From Oxalobacteraceae bacterium (GTDB taxonomy: Bacteria > Pseudomonadota > Gammaproteobacteria > Burkholderiales > Burkholderiaceae_D), in contig JAGKXB010000008.1 of assembly GCA_021151485.1 (NCBI GenBank), forward strand, positions 1 through 64,000: DNA of 64,000 bases, given 5' to 3'. The notes under the pieces are model-generated. The model saw only the letters and a program-made list of their open reading frames with translations, made no database searches and was not told the origin of the DNA. The position numbers were made by a program, and so were the translations under genes. Shown here in pieces: positions 8,577-18,058 of this stretch (its first letter is position 1; every line of letters begins with the position of its first letter).

Positions 8577-10433
8577 ATGCTGCAAATCGAAATACAACAC
8601 GCTGATGGCGTCATCAAACAAATCCAGGCCCCCGACGATTGCGTCATCGGTAAAGGAGCGCAAAACGAAATCCGACTGGATCACTGGCGCGTATCAAAAG
8701 AACACGCACGCTTGTTCAAAACGCCATCCGGCATTCTGCTGGAAGACATGGGAACGTTCAGCGGCGTCAACATCAACGGTAAGCGCGTCGATCATCAATA
8801 TGGCCCACTCAAAGACAGCGATGTAATCAGCATTGGCCCGTTCAAACTACGTATTGCAGAACAAAGCAGCACTGCGCATGAGACGCCAGCAACGCAATTT
8901 GCGCCACCACAAGCGATGAAGCCAGCAGAAAATCACGTCACGCAAGCACATGATCAAACGCCGCATGTTTCCATCAGCACGCACGCCGACATCAATACTG
9001 ATCTCCATGAAGCTCATCATGTGAGTACAGCCACCAACACCCACAACGATCACAACGTTCACAACGTTCACATTGCTGCCAACCATATCGATATTGCAGT
9101 TCCCATTTCAACTATTCCCTCCACCATTTCCACCTCCCAAAAACTGGAATTCGAATGGCGCAAACGCATCCACGCCAAATTGCTGCAAACCATGGATTTA
9201 CGTCGCCATGACGTACACAGCATGTCCGACAGCCAACTGCGGCAGGAAACCGAAACCCTGATCAAGCAAATCCTGCGCGAAGAAAACGACGACATCCCAG
9301 CCGAACTAGACCACACCCTGCTGCGCAAACAAGTGCTGAATGAAGCCATCGGACTCGGCCCGTTAGAAGAATTATTAGCCGACGACAGCGTGTCGGAAAT
9401 CATGGTCAATCGTTACGATGAAATTTACGTCGAACGCGCTGGTCGACTACAACGCCACGCCCTCACCTTCACCGGTGACCGCGCCGTCATGGGTGTGATC
9501 GAACGCATCGTCGCACCGTTAGGCCGACGCATCGATGAATCCTCACCCATGGTCGATGCACGTTTAAAAGATGGATCACGCGTCAACGCCATCATCCCGC
9601 CGCTCGCTCTGAAAGGCGCGTGTTTGACGATACGAAAATTCGCCAAACGCAAACTCAGCGCCCAAGATCTGGTGCAATTTGGTGCGCTGAATGCAGCGAT
9701 GGCAGAATTTCTGGAAGTCTGCGTCATCGGGCGTAAAAACATCATCGTCTCCGGCGGCACTGGCTCGGGCAAAACCACGCTGCTCAACATCTTGTCCAAC
9801 TTCATCCCAGCTGGCGAGCGCGTCATTACAGTAGAAGATGCTGCCGAACTGAAACTCCCGCACGAACATTTAATCAGCCTAGAATCCCGTCCAGCCAACG
9901 TCGAAGGCAAAGGTGCCATCCATATCCGTGACCTGGTCAAAAACACCCTGCGCATGCGCCCCGACCGCATCGTCATCGGCGAATGCCGCGGTGCAGAAGC
10001 ACTCGACATGCTGCAAGCCATGAACACCGGCCATGAAGGTTCACTCACCACCCTGCACGCCAACACACCACGCGATGGTTTATCGAGGCTGGAAACCATG
10101 GTGCTCATGGCCGGCATGGAATTACCCCTGACCGCCATCCGCGAACAAATCGCCAGTGCCGTCGACATCATCGTCCAACAAACCCGCTTCGCCTGCGGCA
10201 CCCGCATGGTCACCTCGATCACCGAAATCACCGGCATGGAAAGCGGCAAAATCCAAATCCAAGAACTCTTCCGCTTCGCCAACCAAGGCTATACCGGACC
10301 CAACGGCAAAGTCCAAGGCGTTTTCACCGGATGCGACATGGTGCCGGGCTTTTATGAAGAATTACGCATGGCGGGGAATGATTTGAATTTGGATATTTTT
10401 AAACAAGTCACCACGCAGGAATACGCCGCATGA
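8577..10433 (+). CDS. cpaF: Tad pilus ATPase CpaF/TadA with N-terminal FHA domain
   Basis: This 618-residue secretion ATPase would power Tad pilus assembly at the inner membrane. Residues 1-100 form an FHA (phosphothreonine-binding) domain (CVIGKGAQNEIRLDHWRVSKEHARL). A His/Thr/Asn-rich linker runs to about 190. The CpaF domain follows, with the Walker A motif GGTGSGKTT at 393-401, the Asp/His boxes (ITVEDAAEL, LTTLHANTPRDGLSRLE) and the Walker B region RPDRIVIGECRG. The stop overlaps the tadB start (ATGA). The fusion implies control by Ser/Thr phosphorylation, which is inferred. No separate TadZ/CpaE is seen in the locus. Confidence 0.92.
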   Translation: MLQIEIQHADGVIKQIQAPDDCVIGKGAQNEIRLDHWRVSKEHARLFKTPSGILLEDMGTFSGVNINGKRVDHQYGPLKDSDVISIGPFKLRIAEQSSTAHETPATQFAPPQAMKPAENHVTQAHDQTPHVSISTHADINTDLHEAHHVSTATNTHNDHNVHNVHIAANHIDIAVPISTIPSTISTSQKLEFEWRKRIHAKLLQTMDLRRHDVHSMSDSQLRQETETLIKQILREENDDIPAELDHTLLRKQVLNEAIGLGPLEELLADDSVSEIMVNRYDEIYVERAGRLQRHALTFTGDRAVMGVIERIVAPLGRRIDESSPMVDARLKDGSRVNAIIPPLALKGACLTIRKFAKRKLSAQDLVQFGALNAAMAEFLEVCVIGRKNIIVSGGTGSGKTTLLNILSNFIPAGERVITVEDAAELKLPHEHLISLESRPANVEGKGAIHIRDLVKNTLRMRPDRIVIGECRGAEALDMLQAMNTGHEGSLTTLHANTPRDGLSRLETMVLMAGMELPLTAIREQIASAVDIIVQQTRFACGTRMVTSITEITGMESGKIQIQELFRFANQGYTGPNGKVQGVFTGCDMVPGFYEELRMAGNDLNLDIFKQVTTQEYAA

Positions 10434-11290
10434 ACCACGACGCCATCCTCGCGCTAATCGCCACCATCGTCGCCCTGTCGGTCGGCATTTTGGCCTGGTT
10501 CGCCATCGACATGGGCACCGTGACAATGACCAAATACCGGGCCAATTTCACCGAACGGGCTAAATTTCAGGTGCAGGAATTTTTCCTGTTTATTGATCCG
10601 AAAAAACTCTTTATCGCCAATCTTGCCATCATGGCCTTGGGTGCAATGGTGGCGTGGATTGTGATTGGCAGTACCTGGTTTGCGATTGTGATTTTCTTTG
10701 CCATGACGCTTCTGCCGCGCTTGCTGTACGCGTCCATGCGCAAACGGCGTTTACGTAAATTTGAAGAGCAATTGCCTGATGCGCTGATGATGTTGGCAGG
10801 TGGATTGCGGGCTGGCGTTGGCTTAAGTTCTGCGCTATCGCAACTTGTCACCGAAGCGCAAGCACCGCTGGCACAGGAGTTTTCCCTCATGCTGCGTGAA
10901 CAACGACTGGGCGTCATGCTGGAACAAAGCCTGAACAATCTAGCGCGTCGCATGCCGACGCAAACCACCACGCTGGTTGTCTCCGCCATCCGTATCGCAA
11001 GCGAAACTGGCGGCGGCCTGGCAGAAACACTAGAACGTACAGCCAATACGATACGCAGCCGTTTACAAATGGAAGGCAAAATCGGCGCCCTCACTGCGCA
11101 AGGAAAACTACAAGCCTGGGTCGTCGGCGGGCTACCCATGGTGTTGATGTTGATTCTCAACAAAATGGAACCGGAAGCGATGAGTCTGCTATGGCACAGC
11201 CGCATCGGCTGGCTGACACTGATTGTCATTGCCTTTCTCGAAATCATGGGGGTGTATTTGATACGCAAGATTATTGCGATTGATGTTTGA
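10430..11290 (+). CDS. tadB: Tad pilus inner-membrane protein TadB
   Basis: The 286-residue protein has a T2SSF (GspF-like) domain of the TadB type. There are N-terminal hydrophobic segments (residues 8-28, 60-95), a cytoplasmic four-helix region with the typical LPDALMMLAGGLRAGVGLSSAL motif, and C-terminal membrane segments. TadB and TadC form the platform that couples the CpaF ATPase to pilin export. It overlaps cpaF by 4 bases and is followed directly by tadC. Confidence 0.92.
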   Translation: MNHDAILALIATIVALSVGILAWFAIDMGTVTMTKYRANFTERAKFQVQEFFLFIDPKKLFIANLAIMALGAMVAWIVIGSTWFAIVIFFAMTLLPRLLYASMRKRRLRKFEEQLPDALMMLAGGLRAGVGLSSALSQLVTEAQAPLAQEFSLMLREQRLGVMLEQSLNNLARRMPTQTTTLVVSAIRIASETGGGLAETLERTANTIRSRLQMEGKIGALTAQGKLQAWVVGGLPMVLMLILNKMEPEAMSLLWHSRIGWLTLIVIAFLEIMGVYLIRKIIAIDV

Positions 11291-11297
11291 GAGAGTC

Positions 11298-12242
11298 ATG
11301 TTCACCATCCTAAAAACCCACCTCACCACCAACGCGATTATCACCCTGCTACTCGTGCTAATCGGTTGCTCAGCAGCCTTAATCGCCTGGCTAATCAGTC
11401 GGTCATTTATCAATATTCCGCAAGAAAACCGTGCGTACAAAGACCCGCCGCCGCTAGGATTCCGTCTGGTCTGGTGGCCAATGCAATGGATCAGCCACTA
11501 CATCGATCCACTACTAGCTACAAAAACAAAAAACACACTGCAAACCAAGCTACGTCAAACCGGTCTGGATTACAGCATCAGCCCAGCACAATTTGTCGCC
11601 AGCCGTTTGCTTTGCGCTTCACTGACTGCGGCGTTCTTTTTCCTGCTGCTAACCTCTTTCGACAACGCCAATCCCAATCCGACCAAAGAAGGCTTCAGCG
11701 CCAGTTTGTATCTGCAAATCATCAGCTTCGCCGCTTTATTCGGATGGATATATCCCGTCATTTGGCTCAAAGACAGACTCGCCCTGCGCAAGCGCGAGCT
11801 ACTCAAAACCCTCCCCTTCTATTTAGACATCATCACCCTCTGCGTAGAAGCCGGTTTGAACATGCAAGGCGCGATGAATCAAGCCGTGGCCAAAGGCCCA
11901 AAAGGCGTGTTGCGGGATGAATTCCAACGCGTGCTACGCGACATCCGCGCTGGCAAAGCCCGCGCAACCGCTTTACGCGATATGGCCGAACGGCTCAACG
12001 AACCCAGCATCAGCAACTTCACCACCGCCGTCATTCAGGTCGAAAGCATGGGGATGAATTTGGGACCAGTCCTGCGCGCACAAGCCGATCAACGCCGCAC
12101 CGAGCGTTTTTTACGCGCAGAAAAATTAGCCATGGAAGCCCCGGTCAAAATGTTGCTACCGCTCATCGCCTTCATTTTTCCCTGCACTTTCATCGTCTTG
12201 TTTTTCCCCATCGTCATGAATTTCATGAAATCGGGGTTTTGA
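11298..12242 (+). CDS. tadC: Tad pilus inner-membrane protein TadC
   Basis: This is the second T2SSF-domain platform protein. It contains the motif LPFYLDIITLCVEAGLNMQGAMNQAV, matching the TadC family, and C-terminal hydrophobic segments (MLLPLIAFIFPCTFIVLFFPIVM). I place the start at the ATG at 11298 because GAGAG lies a few bases upstream. This gives 314 residues and a 7-base gap after tadB. An in-frame ATG at 11283 and a TTG at 11274 are alternatives that overlap tadB. Confidence 0.9.
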   Translation: MFTILKTHLTTNAIITLLLVLIGCSAALIAWLISRSFINIPQENRAYKDPPPLGFRLVWWPMQWISHYIDPLLATKTKNTLQTKLRQTGLDYSISPAQFVASRLLCASLTAAFFFLLLTSFDNANPNPTKEGFSASLYLQIISFAALFGWIYPVIWLKDRLALRKRELLKTLPFYLDIITLCVEAGLNMQGAMNQAVAKGPKGVLRDEFQRVLRDIRAGKARATALRDMAERLNEPSISNFTTAVIQVESMGMNLGPVLRAQADQRRTERFLRAEKLAMEAPVKMLLPLIAFIFPCTFIVLFFPIVMNFMKSGF

Positions 12243-12264
12243 AAATAAAAACAAAAATAAACGC

Positions 12265-13521
12265 ATGACTACTTCGCTTTTTCACATACACGTTCAGCAA
12301 GCCAGCAACTTTTGGCAGCGCTTCAAAGGATTGATGCTGACTGCCAACTTGGCGTCCGAGCAGGCCTTGCTGATTACACATTGCAACAGCGTGCATACCT
12401 GTTTCATGCGCTATTCGATAGACGTGGTGTATTTAGATAGCCAAGGCAAGATCACCAAACTAGTCGCCAACTTGCCACCATGGCGCTTCAGCACAGGTGG
12501 GAAAAATACCGCCCACACGCTGGAATTAGCAGCAGGTTCTATCCAATCGCATCAACTACAAATCGGCGATTGCCTAGCCAGCCATCTCCATTTGCCAGCC
12601 TCTTCATTAAAAACACAAAGCAAATTAAACAAGAACAACAGGCACCAAAGCGGCGCCACCATGCTCGAATTCGCTATCGTCGGCCCCATCATTACCGCCA
12701 TCGGCCTAGGTGCTTTGCAATACAGCATGCTGTTTTTTGCTAAAAACCAGATCAACTACGCCAGCTTCATGGCCGCCCGTGCCGGCAGCATGGGCAACGC
12801 CAACATCGACACCATCCAAACTGCTTATCTCAAAGCATTAATCCCACTCTACGGCGGTGGGCGTAACGATGATGAGCTGAAAGAAGCCTACGACAAAGTC
12901 CTAGCCGACACCTTCCCGACCAATGAAGCCAGCAATATCCAAATTCAAATTTTGAATCCCACTAAAGAAAGCTTCGACGACTGGAACGACCCAGTCTTAC
13001 AAAAAAAATACGGCGCCCGCGCCATCCCTAACAGCGGCCTATCCTTCAAAAACGCCACCGACATTCCATCCAACTCCGGTCAAAACATTCAGGACGCCAA
13101 TTTAATCAAACTACGCATCACCCACGGATACCAACCCAAAGTTCCATTAATCGGCATGATTTACAGCAAATTTCTAAAAGAATTCGACACCCGTACCGAT
13201 GCCTTCCAAACCCAATTAATCAATGCCGGCCGCATTCCTGTCGTCACCCACGTCACGCTACAAATGCAAAGCGACGCCATAGAAGGCAGCAACGTTTCCT
13301 CACCAGGCACCACCAACAACGGCACATCAAACAACCCATCTTCCCCATCTAATCCAAGCGCAAGCACGCCCCCCAATTGCCTGACGATAGGATGTTCGGT
13401 TGAAAATACGCCTACGCCTACCACACCCAATTCTGGCAGCAACAATGAGAATCCTGTTCTTTGTACTGGCAACAGCAGTACCCCTAATACACAACCGTCT
13501 TTTTCACCTGTACCCCAATAA
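12265..13521 (+). CDS. DUF192-TadE fusion protein
   Basis: One uninterrupted 418-residue frame combines two families that are normally separate. Residues ~8-110 match DUF192 (RFKGLMLTANLASEQALLITHCNSV, CFMRYSIDVVYLD, LELAAGSIQ). Residues 130-135 are a prepilin-type signal (GATMLE, Gly then Glu at +5). A hydrophobic helix and a TadE-like periplasmic region (INYASFMAARAGSMGN) follow, ending in a low-complexity Ser/Thr/Pro/Asn tail with several Cys. No start codon with a Shine-Dalgarno exists just before the TadE part, so I read this as a real fusion. If PilD/TadV cleaves at Gly130, DUF192 would remain as a cytoplasmic leader, which is testable. It closes the Tad locus. Confidence 0.75.
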   Translation: MTTSLFHIHVQQASNFWQRFKGLMLTANLASEQALLITHCNSVHTCFMRYSIDVVYLDSQGKITKLVANLPPWRFSTGGKNTAHTLELAAGSIQSHQLQIGDCLASHLHLPASSLKTQSKLNKNNRHQSGATMLEFAIVGPIITAIGLGALQYSMLFFAKNQINYASFMAARAGSMGNANIDTIQTAYLKALIPLYGGGRNDDELKEAYDKVLADTFPTNEASNIQIQILNPTKESFDDWNDPVLQKKYGARAIPNSGLSFKNATDIPSNSGQNIQDANLIKLRITHGYQPKVPLIGMIYSKFLKEFDTRTDAFQTQLINAGRIPVVTHVTLQMQSDAIEGSNVSSPGTTNNGTSNNPSSPSNPSASTPPNCLTIGCSVENTPTPTTPNSGSNNENPVLCTGNSSTPNTQPSFSPVPQ

Positions 13522-13654
13522 AAAATTTCAGCCATATTGCGACATAACAGTACCCAACATGTACGACAAACAGAAACAGACAATGATTGAGAATATAAAA
13601 AAACGAAAAAATATTAAATTTACAATAGTGCGAATTATGCGTTTGCGATTCATG

Positions 13655-13660
13655 TATAAT
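13655..13660 (+). promoter_or_regulatory. Perfect -10 hexamer upstream of the diguanylate cyclase
   Basis: TATAAT lies 86 bases before the ATG of the GGDEF gene in a 225-base gap after the Tad locus. No good -35 hexamer is present at 16-18 bases, so strength is uncertain. Confidence 0.45.
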
Positions 13661-13746
13661 CCGCATCATTGTTGCGCGGTCGCATTAAAACATTGAGATG
13701 TTTTTTTACCTCAAGCTGAGTTGATAATTACTACGGTCGATTCATA

Positions 13747-14904
13747 ATGCATAACAAAAACAGCATAAATCCTTGCGCACTTGATCCAATTGATCCAATG
13801 CTTGCAACATCCTCTAACGATTTAATATCTGAAAACAAAATCTTGCGTGAAAGATTGGAGGATCTGCTTGACCAAGCGCATCGTAACCAGCAAATCATGC
13901 GACGTCATCAAGAGTTTGATTTGCAAATTATTGGTTCCAATAGTTTCAATGAGCTAATAAACAACCTCTTTTCTTCTCTGACAGAAACGTCTGAGTTGGA
14001 TATTGTTACGTTATGTTTATTGGATCCCGAAAACAGCATCCGCCATGTCTTTCTCAATCAGCATGGTAGTTTGAGTAAATTTCCCAATTTATTTTTCTTC
14101 AAAACCAAAGAAGAGCTCGGACCTTTACACGATTCCTTGCATCAGCCAATTCTAGGACAATACAGTCCTTCACAACATTCCTTTATGTTTCCTCAAAGAA
14201 TGTTGGAACCAGTCAGTGTGGCGATTATTCCCTTGCTGCGTCATAACAAGTTGATTGGTTGTTTAAATCTTGGTAGCTTGGAAAGATCACGTTTCAGCGT
14301 CAATCTTGCCACTGACTTTATTGAGCGTCTTGGTTCCATCATTGCCGTGTGCCTTGAAAATGGAATCAACAATGAACGTCTAAAACAAATCAGCTTAACC
14401 GATCCTTTAACCGGCATCAGCAATCGACGCTATATCGAACAAAGATTACACGAAGAAATCAGCCGCGCTCGTCGTCAGCATTACTCAATATCCTGCCTAT
14501 ACATCGACATTGATCATTTCAAAAAGATTAATGACCGTGTTGGTCATCAGGGCGGTGACATCGTCTTATGTGAGGTAGCCAGACGTATTCGGGCAGAGTT
14601 ACGTTTGTCCGATGCCCTGGCGCGATTTGGCGGAGAAGAATTTGTTGTGCTCTTGATTGATGCAGAATTAACCAATGCAATCAAAGTGGCGGAACGCATC
14701 AGAGCAAGCATTGCACATCAGTTATTCAAACTTAGTTTAAAACAAAATATCAATGCGACCGTATCAATCGGGGTCGCCACTTTAACCAATATTGATCGAC
14801 CAGAAACCATCGAGGCCACAGCACAACGTATTATTGCGCAGGCTGATCACGCACTTTATGCTGCCAAAGAAAATGGCCGCAACAAAGTCATTTGTCTCGG
14901 TTAA
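13747..14904 (+). CDS. Diguanylate cyclase (DUF484/GAF-like plus GGDEF)
   Basis: The 385-residue protein has a short coiled-coil start (NDLISENKILRERLEDLL) and a GAF-like/DUF484-type sensor region to about 215. A GGDEF domain follows, beginning at DPLTGISNRRYIEQRL. The active-site motif is GGEEF at residues 295-299, and the inhibitory I-site RxxD (RLSD) sits exactly five residues upstream at 285-288. It should therefore make cyclic di-GMP and be subject to product inhibition. Its place next to the Tad locus suggests, but does not prove, a role in the attachment switch. It ends immediately against the convergent antiporter gene, with no spacer. Confidence 0.88.
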   Translation: MHNKNSINPCALDPIDPMLATSSNDLISENKILRERLEDLLDQAHRNQQIMRRHQEFDLQIIGSNSFNELINNLFSSLTETSELDIVTLCLLDPENSIRHVFLNQHGSLSKFPNLFFFKTKEELGPLHDSLHQPILGQYSPSQHSFMFPQRMLEPVSVAIIPLLRHNKLIGCLNLGSLERSRFSVNLATDFIERLGSIIAVCLENGINNERLKQISLTDPLTGISNRRYIEQRLHEEISRARRQHYSISCLYIDIDHFKKINDRVGHQGGDIVLCEVARRIRAELRLSDALARFGGEEFVVLLIDAELTNAIKVAERIRASIAHQLFKLSLKQNINATVSIGVATLTNIDRPETIEATAQRIIAQADHALYAAKENGRNKVICLG

Positions 14905-16890
14905 TCAACACAACTGCCCTTCAGCTCTTGCCACTGCCTCGGCGCTACCACGTAAGACGACGACATCACCACTTTCCAAAACCATACTGGGTGAAACCAC
15001 CAACGGCATTTCTCCCCGTCTTACTGTCGCCACTTCTACCTTCAATGCATCTAAATCTAATGTTGATAATGCCTTCCCTACTACACGGGCACCATCAGCT
15101 AAGGTAACTGAATGCAAACGCGGGCATATATACTCAGCATCCTCAGTTACATCATCACTGGCCCCATGGAAATAAGCGCGCAACGAAGCATAGCGCTCAT
15201 CACGGGCAGCTTGCACACGATGCACCACTCGGCGCAAAGGTACGCCCAACATCACTAGTGCATGCGACGCCAGCATCAAACTACCTTCTAAGGTTTCAGG
15301 CACGACTTCAGTTGCGCCAGCCGCTTCCAATTGATCAAGATCGGTATCATCCATGCTCCGCACAATCACTGGCAAATCAGGAACTAATTCTCGACATAAA
15401 CTTAACACTTTCAATGCCGATGGCGTATTGGCATACGTCACCACCAACACTGCCGCACGATGTATCCCTGCCGCGACCAATGCTTCCCTTCTCGCCGCAT
15501 CGCCGTACGACACACTCGCTCCTGCTGTACGTGCTTCCTGCACACGTTCAGGATCAAGATCAAGGGCGTGATAAGCAATTTTTTCATCATCGAGTAACTT
15601 GGCCAAACTTTGCCCGCTACGCCCAAAACCAGCGATGATGACATGCTGTTGTTTTGCCATTGTTTGACTAGCAATTTGCGTCAACGCCAACGATTGCGTC
15701 ATCCAGTCATTCGCTAAAAACTTCATCACGATGGCATCTGCATGCGTAATCATAAAAGGAGCGACCAACATCGACAGCACCATGGAAGCCAGAATCAATT
15801 GCATGAGCAATGGACTCATCAGTTGTAAACCACCTGCCTGATTCAGCAACACAAATCCAAATTCACCTGCCTGCGCCAATGCCAAACCTGTGCGCATGCT
15901 CACGCCACTAGAAGCGCCAAAAAACCTTGCCAGTGCGGCGATCACACAAAATTTCAATAATATCGGACCCGCCAATAACAACAACACCAACCACCAATGC
16001 TGAATAACCAACTGCACGTTCAATAACATGCCTATCGTAATAAAGAATAATCCTAGTAGCACATCACGAAATGATTTGATGTCCTCCTCGACCTGACTCT
16101 TGTATTCCGTCTCTGAAATTAACATGCCAGCAATGAAAGCTCCTAAAGCCATCGACAAGCCAGCACGCTCAGTAATCCATGCTGCGCCTAAAGTAATCAA
16201 CAACAAATTCAACATGAATAATTCTTGAGAGCGCCGCTTCACCACCACATCAAACCAGCTACGCATCAATTTATGGCCGATAAACAACAGTAAAAGCAAC
16301 ATGATGATGGCCTTAGCACCCGCCCACATCAACGTACTGAATAAGTTTTCTGGATTTTTTGCCAAAGCTGGAATCAGGATCATTAAGGGCACCACTGCCA
16401 AATCCTGAAACAACAAAATACTGATGATTTGTCGACCATGCTGGCTTTCCAGCTCCAGTCGTTCAGACAATAATTTCGACACAATCGCAGTAGATGACAT
16501 CGCCAACGCACCACCCAGTGCAAGCGATGCCTGCCAACTAATATGGATGTATTGAGGAAGCAAATAGGCGCTCGCACATGCCAACAACATGGTGATAACG
16601 ATGGTACATAAGACTTGCGCCATTCCCAAACCAAATACCGTGCGCCGCATGGAAGAAAGTTTAGGTAGGGAAAATTCCAAACCGATCGAAAACATTAAAA
16701 ACACCACGCCAAATTCGGCCAACGTTCGCAGAGAAGCATTATCTTCAGCTAAGCCTAAACCATATGGCCCAATCAACACTCCCACCGCCAGATAACCTAG
16801 CATAGGTGGCAAATGCAACATACGAAAAGCAACCACACCAAACACAGCAGTGCCAAGTAAAAGAAGCGTCAGTTCAAGGGCAGAATGCAT
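14905..16890 (-). CDS. KefB-type monovalent cation:proton antiporter
   Basis: This 661-residue CPA2-family transporter has about 12 hydrophobic segments in residues 1-400. A cytoplasmic RCK/TrkA-N domain follows (HVIIAGFGRSGQSLAKLL, a GxGxxG nucleotide-binding loop), then a TrkA-C domain (final ~80 residues, ADGARVVGKALSTLDLDALKVEV). Such proteins exchange K+ or Na+ for H+ under redox or pH control. It is divergent from kdsD across 157 bases. Gene order kefB-kdsD is usual for Burkholderiales. Substrate and glutathione regulation cannot be judged from sequence alone. Confidence 0.88.
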   Translation of the reverse strand: MHSALELTLLLLGTAVFGVVAFRMLHLPPMLGYLAVGVLIGPYGLGLAEDNASLRTLAEFGVVFLMFSIGLEFSLPKLSSMRRTVFGLGMAQVLCTIVITMLLACASAYLLPQYIHISWQASLALGGALAMSSTAIVSKLLSERLELESQHGRQIISILLFQDLAVVPLMILIPALAKNPENLFSTLMWAGAKAIIMLLLLLFIGHKLMRSWFDVVVKRRSQELFMLNLLLITLGAAWITERAGLSMALGAFIAGMLISETEYKSQVEEDIKSFRDVLLGLFFITIGMLLNVQLVIQHWWLVLLLLAGPILLKFCVIAALARFFGASSGVSMRTGLALAQAGEFGFVLLNQAGGLQLMSPLLMQLILASMVLSMLVAPFMITHADAIVMKFLANDWMTQSLALTQIASQTMAKQQHVIIAGFGRSGQSLAKLLDDEKIAYHALDLDPERVQEARTAGASVSYGDAARREALVAAGIHRAAVLVVTYANTPSALKVLSLCRELVPDLPVIVRSMDDTDLDQLEAAGATEVVPETLEGSLMLASHALVMLGVPLRRVVHRVQAARDERYASLRAYFHGASDDVTEDAEYICPRLHSVTLADGARVVGKALSTLDLDALKVEVATVRRGEMPLVVSPSMVLESGDVVVLRGSAEAVARAEGQLC

Positions 16891-17047
16891 AATTTATACA
16901 CAACTTAATAATGTAAATAAGGAAACCGTAAAACAGTAAAACTAGGGGAGGTTTTTATTAAAACTCGCAAGCTAGCAAGCTTATTGGCAATGCTTGTTTG
17001 GGTAATTCGTTTATACTTTCGGGCTTAGTGTAACCGATGAAAAAAAC

Positions 17048-18058
17048 ATGTCGAAAACTTTCGATGTTCACAGTGCGCAACGTACGCTGCAACTCGCTTG
17101 TGACACCTTGCAAATTGAAGCCGATGCCATTATCGCGCTAAAAAATCGTCTTTCCAGTCATACCAATAACGGCCACGAATTCACACAAGCCGTGTTGTTA
17201 TTATTAAATTGTACAGGACGAGTTGTTGTCTCAGGAATGGGAAAATCCGGCCACATTGCGCGCAAAGTCGCCGCTACCCTTGCCTCAACCGGCACTCCAG
17301 CATTTTTTGTCCATCCAGCCGAAGCTGCACATGGTGATTTGGGCATGATTACCGCACAAGACGTCTTGATCGCGATTTCGAATTCCGGCGAAACAGCCGA
17401 ATTAATATCAATTTTGCCCATCGTTAAACGCATGGGTGCCAAACTCATCGCTATGACAGGTAGTGATACATCCAGCCTGGCACAACTTTCCGACATTCAT
17501 TTGAATGTCAGCGTAACGCAAGAGGCTTGCCCACTAAACCTAGCACCAACAGCCAGTACCACCGCAACATTAGCATTGGGTGATGCGCTAGCCGTTGCAG
17601 TACTAGATGCACGTGGCTTTCGTGAAGAAGATTTTGCCCGCTCGCATCCCGGTGGCGCGCTGGGTCGTCGTCTACTCACCTACGTACAAGATGTCATGCG
17701 CCATGGCAACGCAATTCCTGCAGTGCATGCAGATACCTCTTTGTCCCAAGCTTTGTTGGAAATCACAAAAAAAGGCATGGCAATGACTGCCATCGTGGAC
17801 AACAACTTCCATCTTATTGGCGTGTTTACAGATGGAGACTTACGCCGCACCATAGAACGTGGACAAGATTTCACGCATTTATCCATTGCAGATGTCATGC
17901 ATCCACATCCGCATAGTATTGCACCACATCAATTGGCAGTCGATGCTGTGGCACTGATGGAAAAATTCCGCATCAATCAATTATTAGTCACTGATGACAC
18001 AGGTAAATTGGTAGGCGCATTGCATATTCACGACTTAACACGCGCCAAGGTGATTTGA
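17048..18058 (+). CDS. kdsD: Arabinose-5-phosphate isomerase (KpsF/GutQ type)
   Basis: The 336-residue protein has an N-terminal SIS sugar-isomerase domain (VVVSGMGKSGHIARKVAATLASTGTP) and a C-terminal pair of CBS domains (about 205-335, VMRHGNAIPAVH and VMHPHPHSIAPHQ). It converts ribulose 5-phosphate to arabinose 5-phosphate, the first step of Kdo synthesis for LPS. A TATACT element at 17012-17017 may be the -10 of its promoter. Its stop overlaps the kdsC start by one base (TGATG), as part of the conserved kdsD-kdsC-lptC-lptA-lptB operon. Confidence 0.95.
   Translation: MSKTFDVHSAQRTLQLACDTLQIEADAIIALKNRLSSHTNNGHEFTQAVLLLLNCTGRVVVSGMGKSGHIARKVAATLASTGTPAFFVHPAEAAHGDLGMITAQDVLIAISNSGETAELISILPIVKRMGAKLIAMTGSDTSSLAQLSDIHLNVSVTQEACPLNLAPTASTTATLALGDALAVAVLDARGFREEDFARSHPGGALGRRLLTYVQDVMRHGNAIPAVHADTSLSQALLEITKKGMAMTAIVDNNFHLIGVFTDGDLRRTIERGQDFTHLSIADVMHPHPHSIAPHQLAVDAVALMEKFRINQLLVTDDTGKLVGALHIHDLTRAKVI

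Noticed and set aside
9425-10282. Long 285-residue open frame antisense to cpaF
   Set aside because: It lies fully inside a strongly supported ATPase gene, is Arg/Ser/Met rich as expected of an antisense shadow, and has no recognisable domain.
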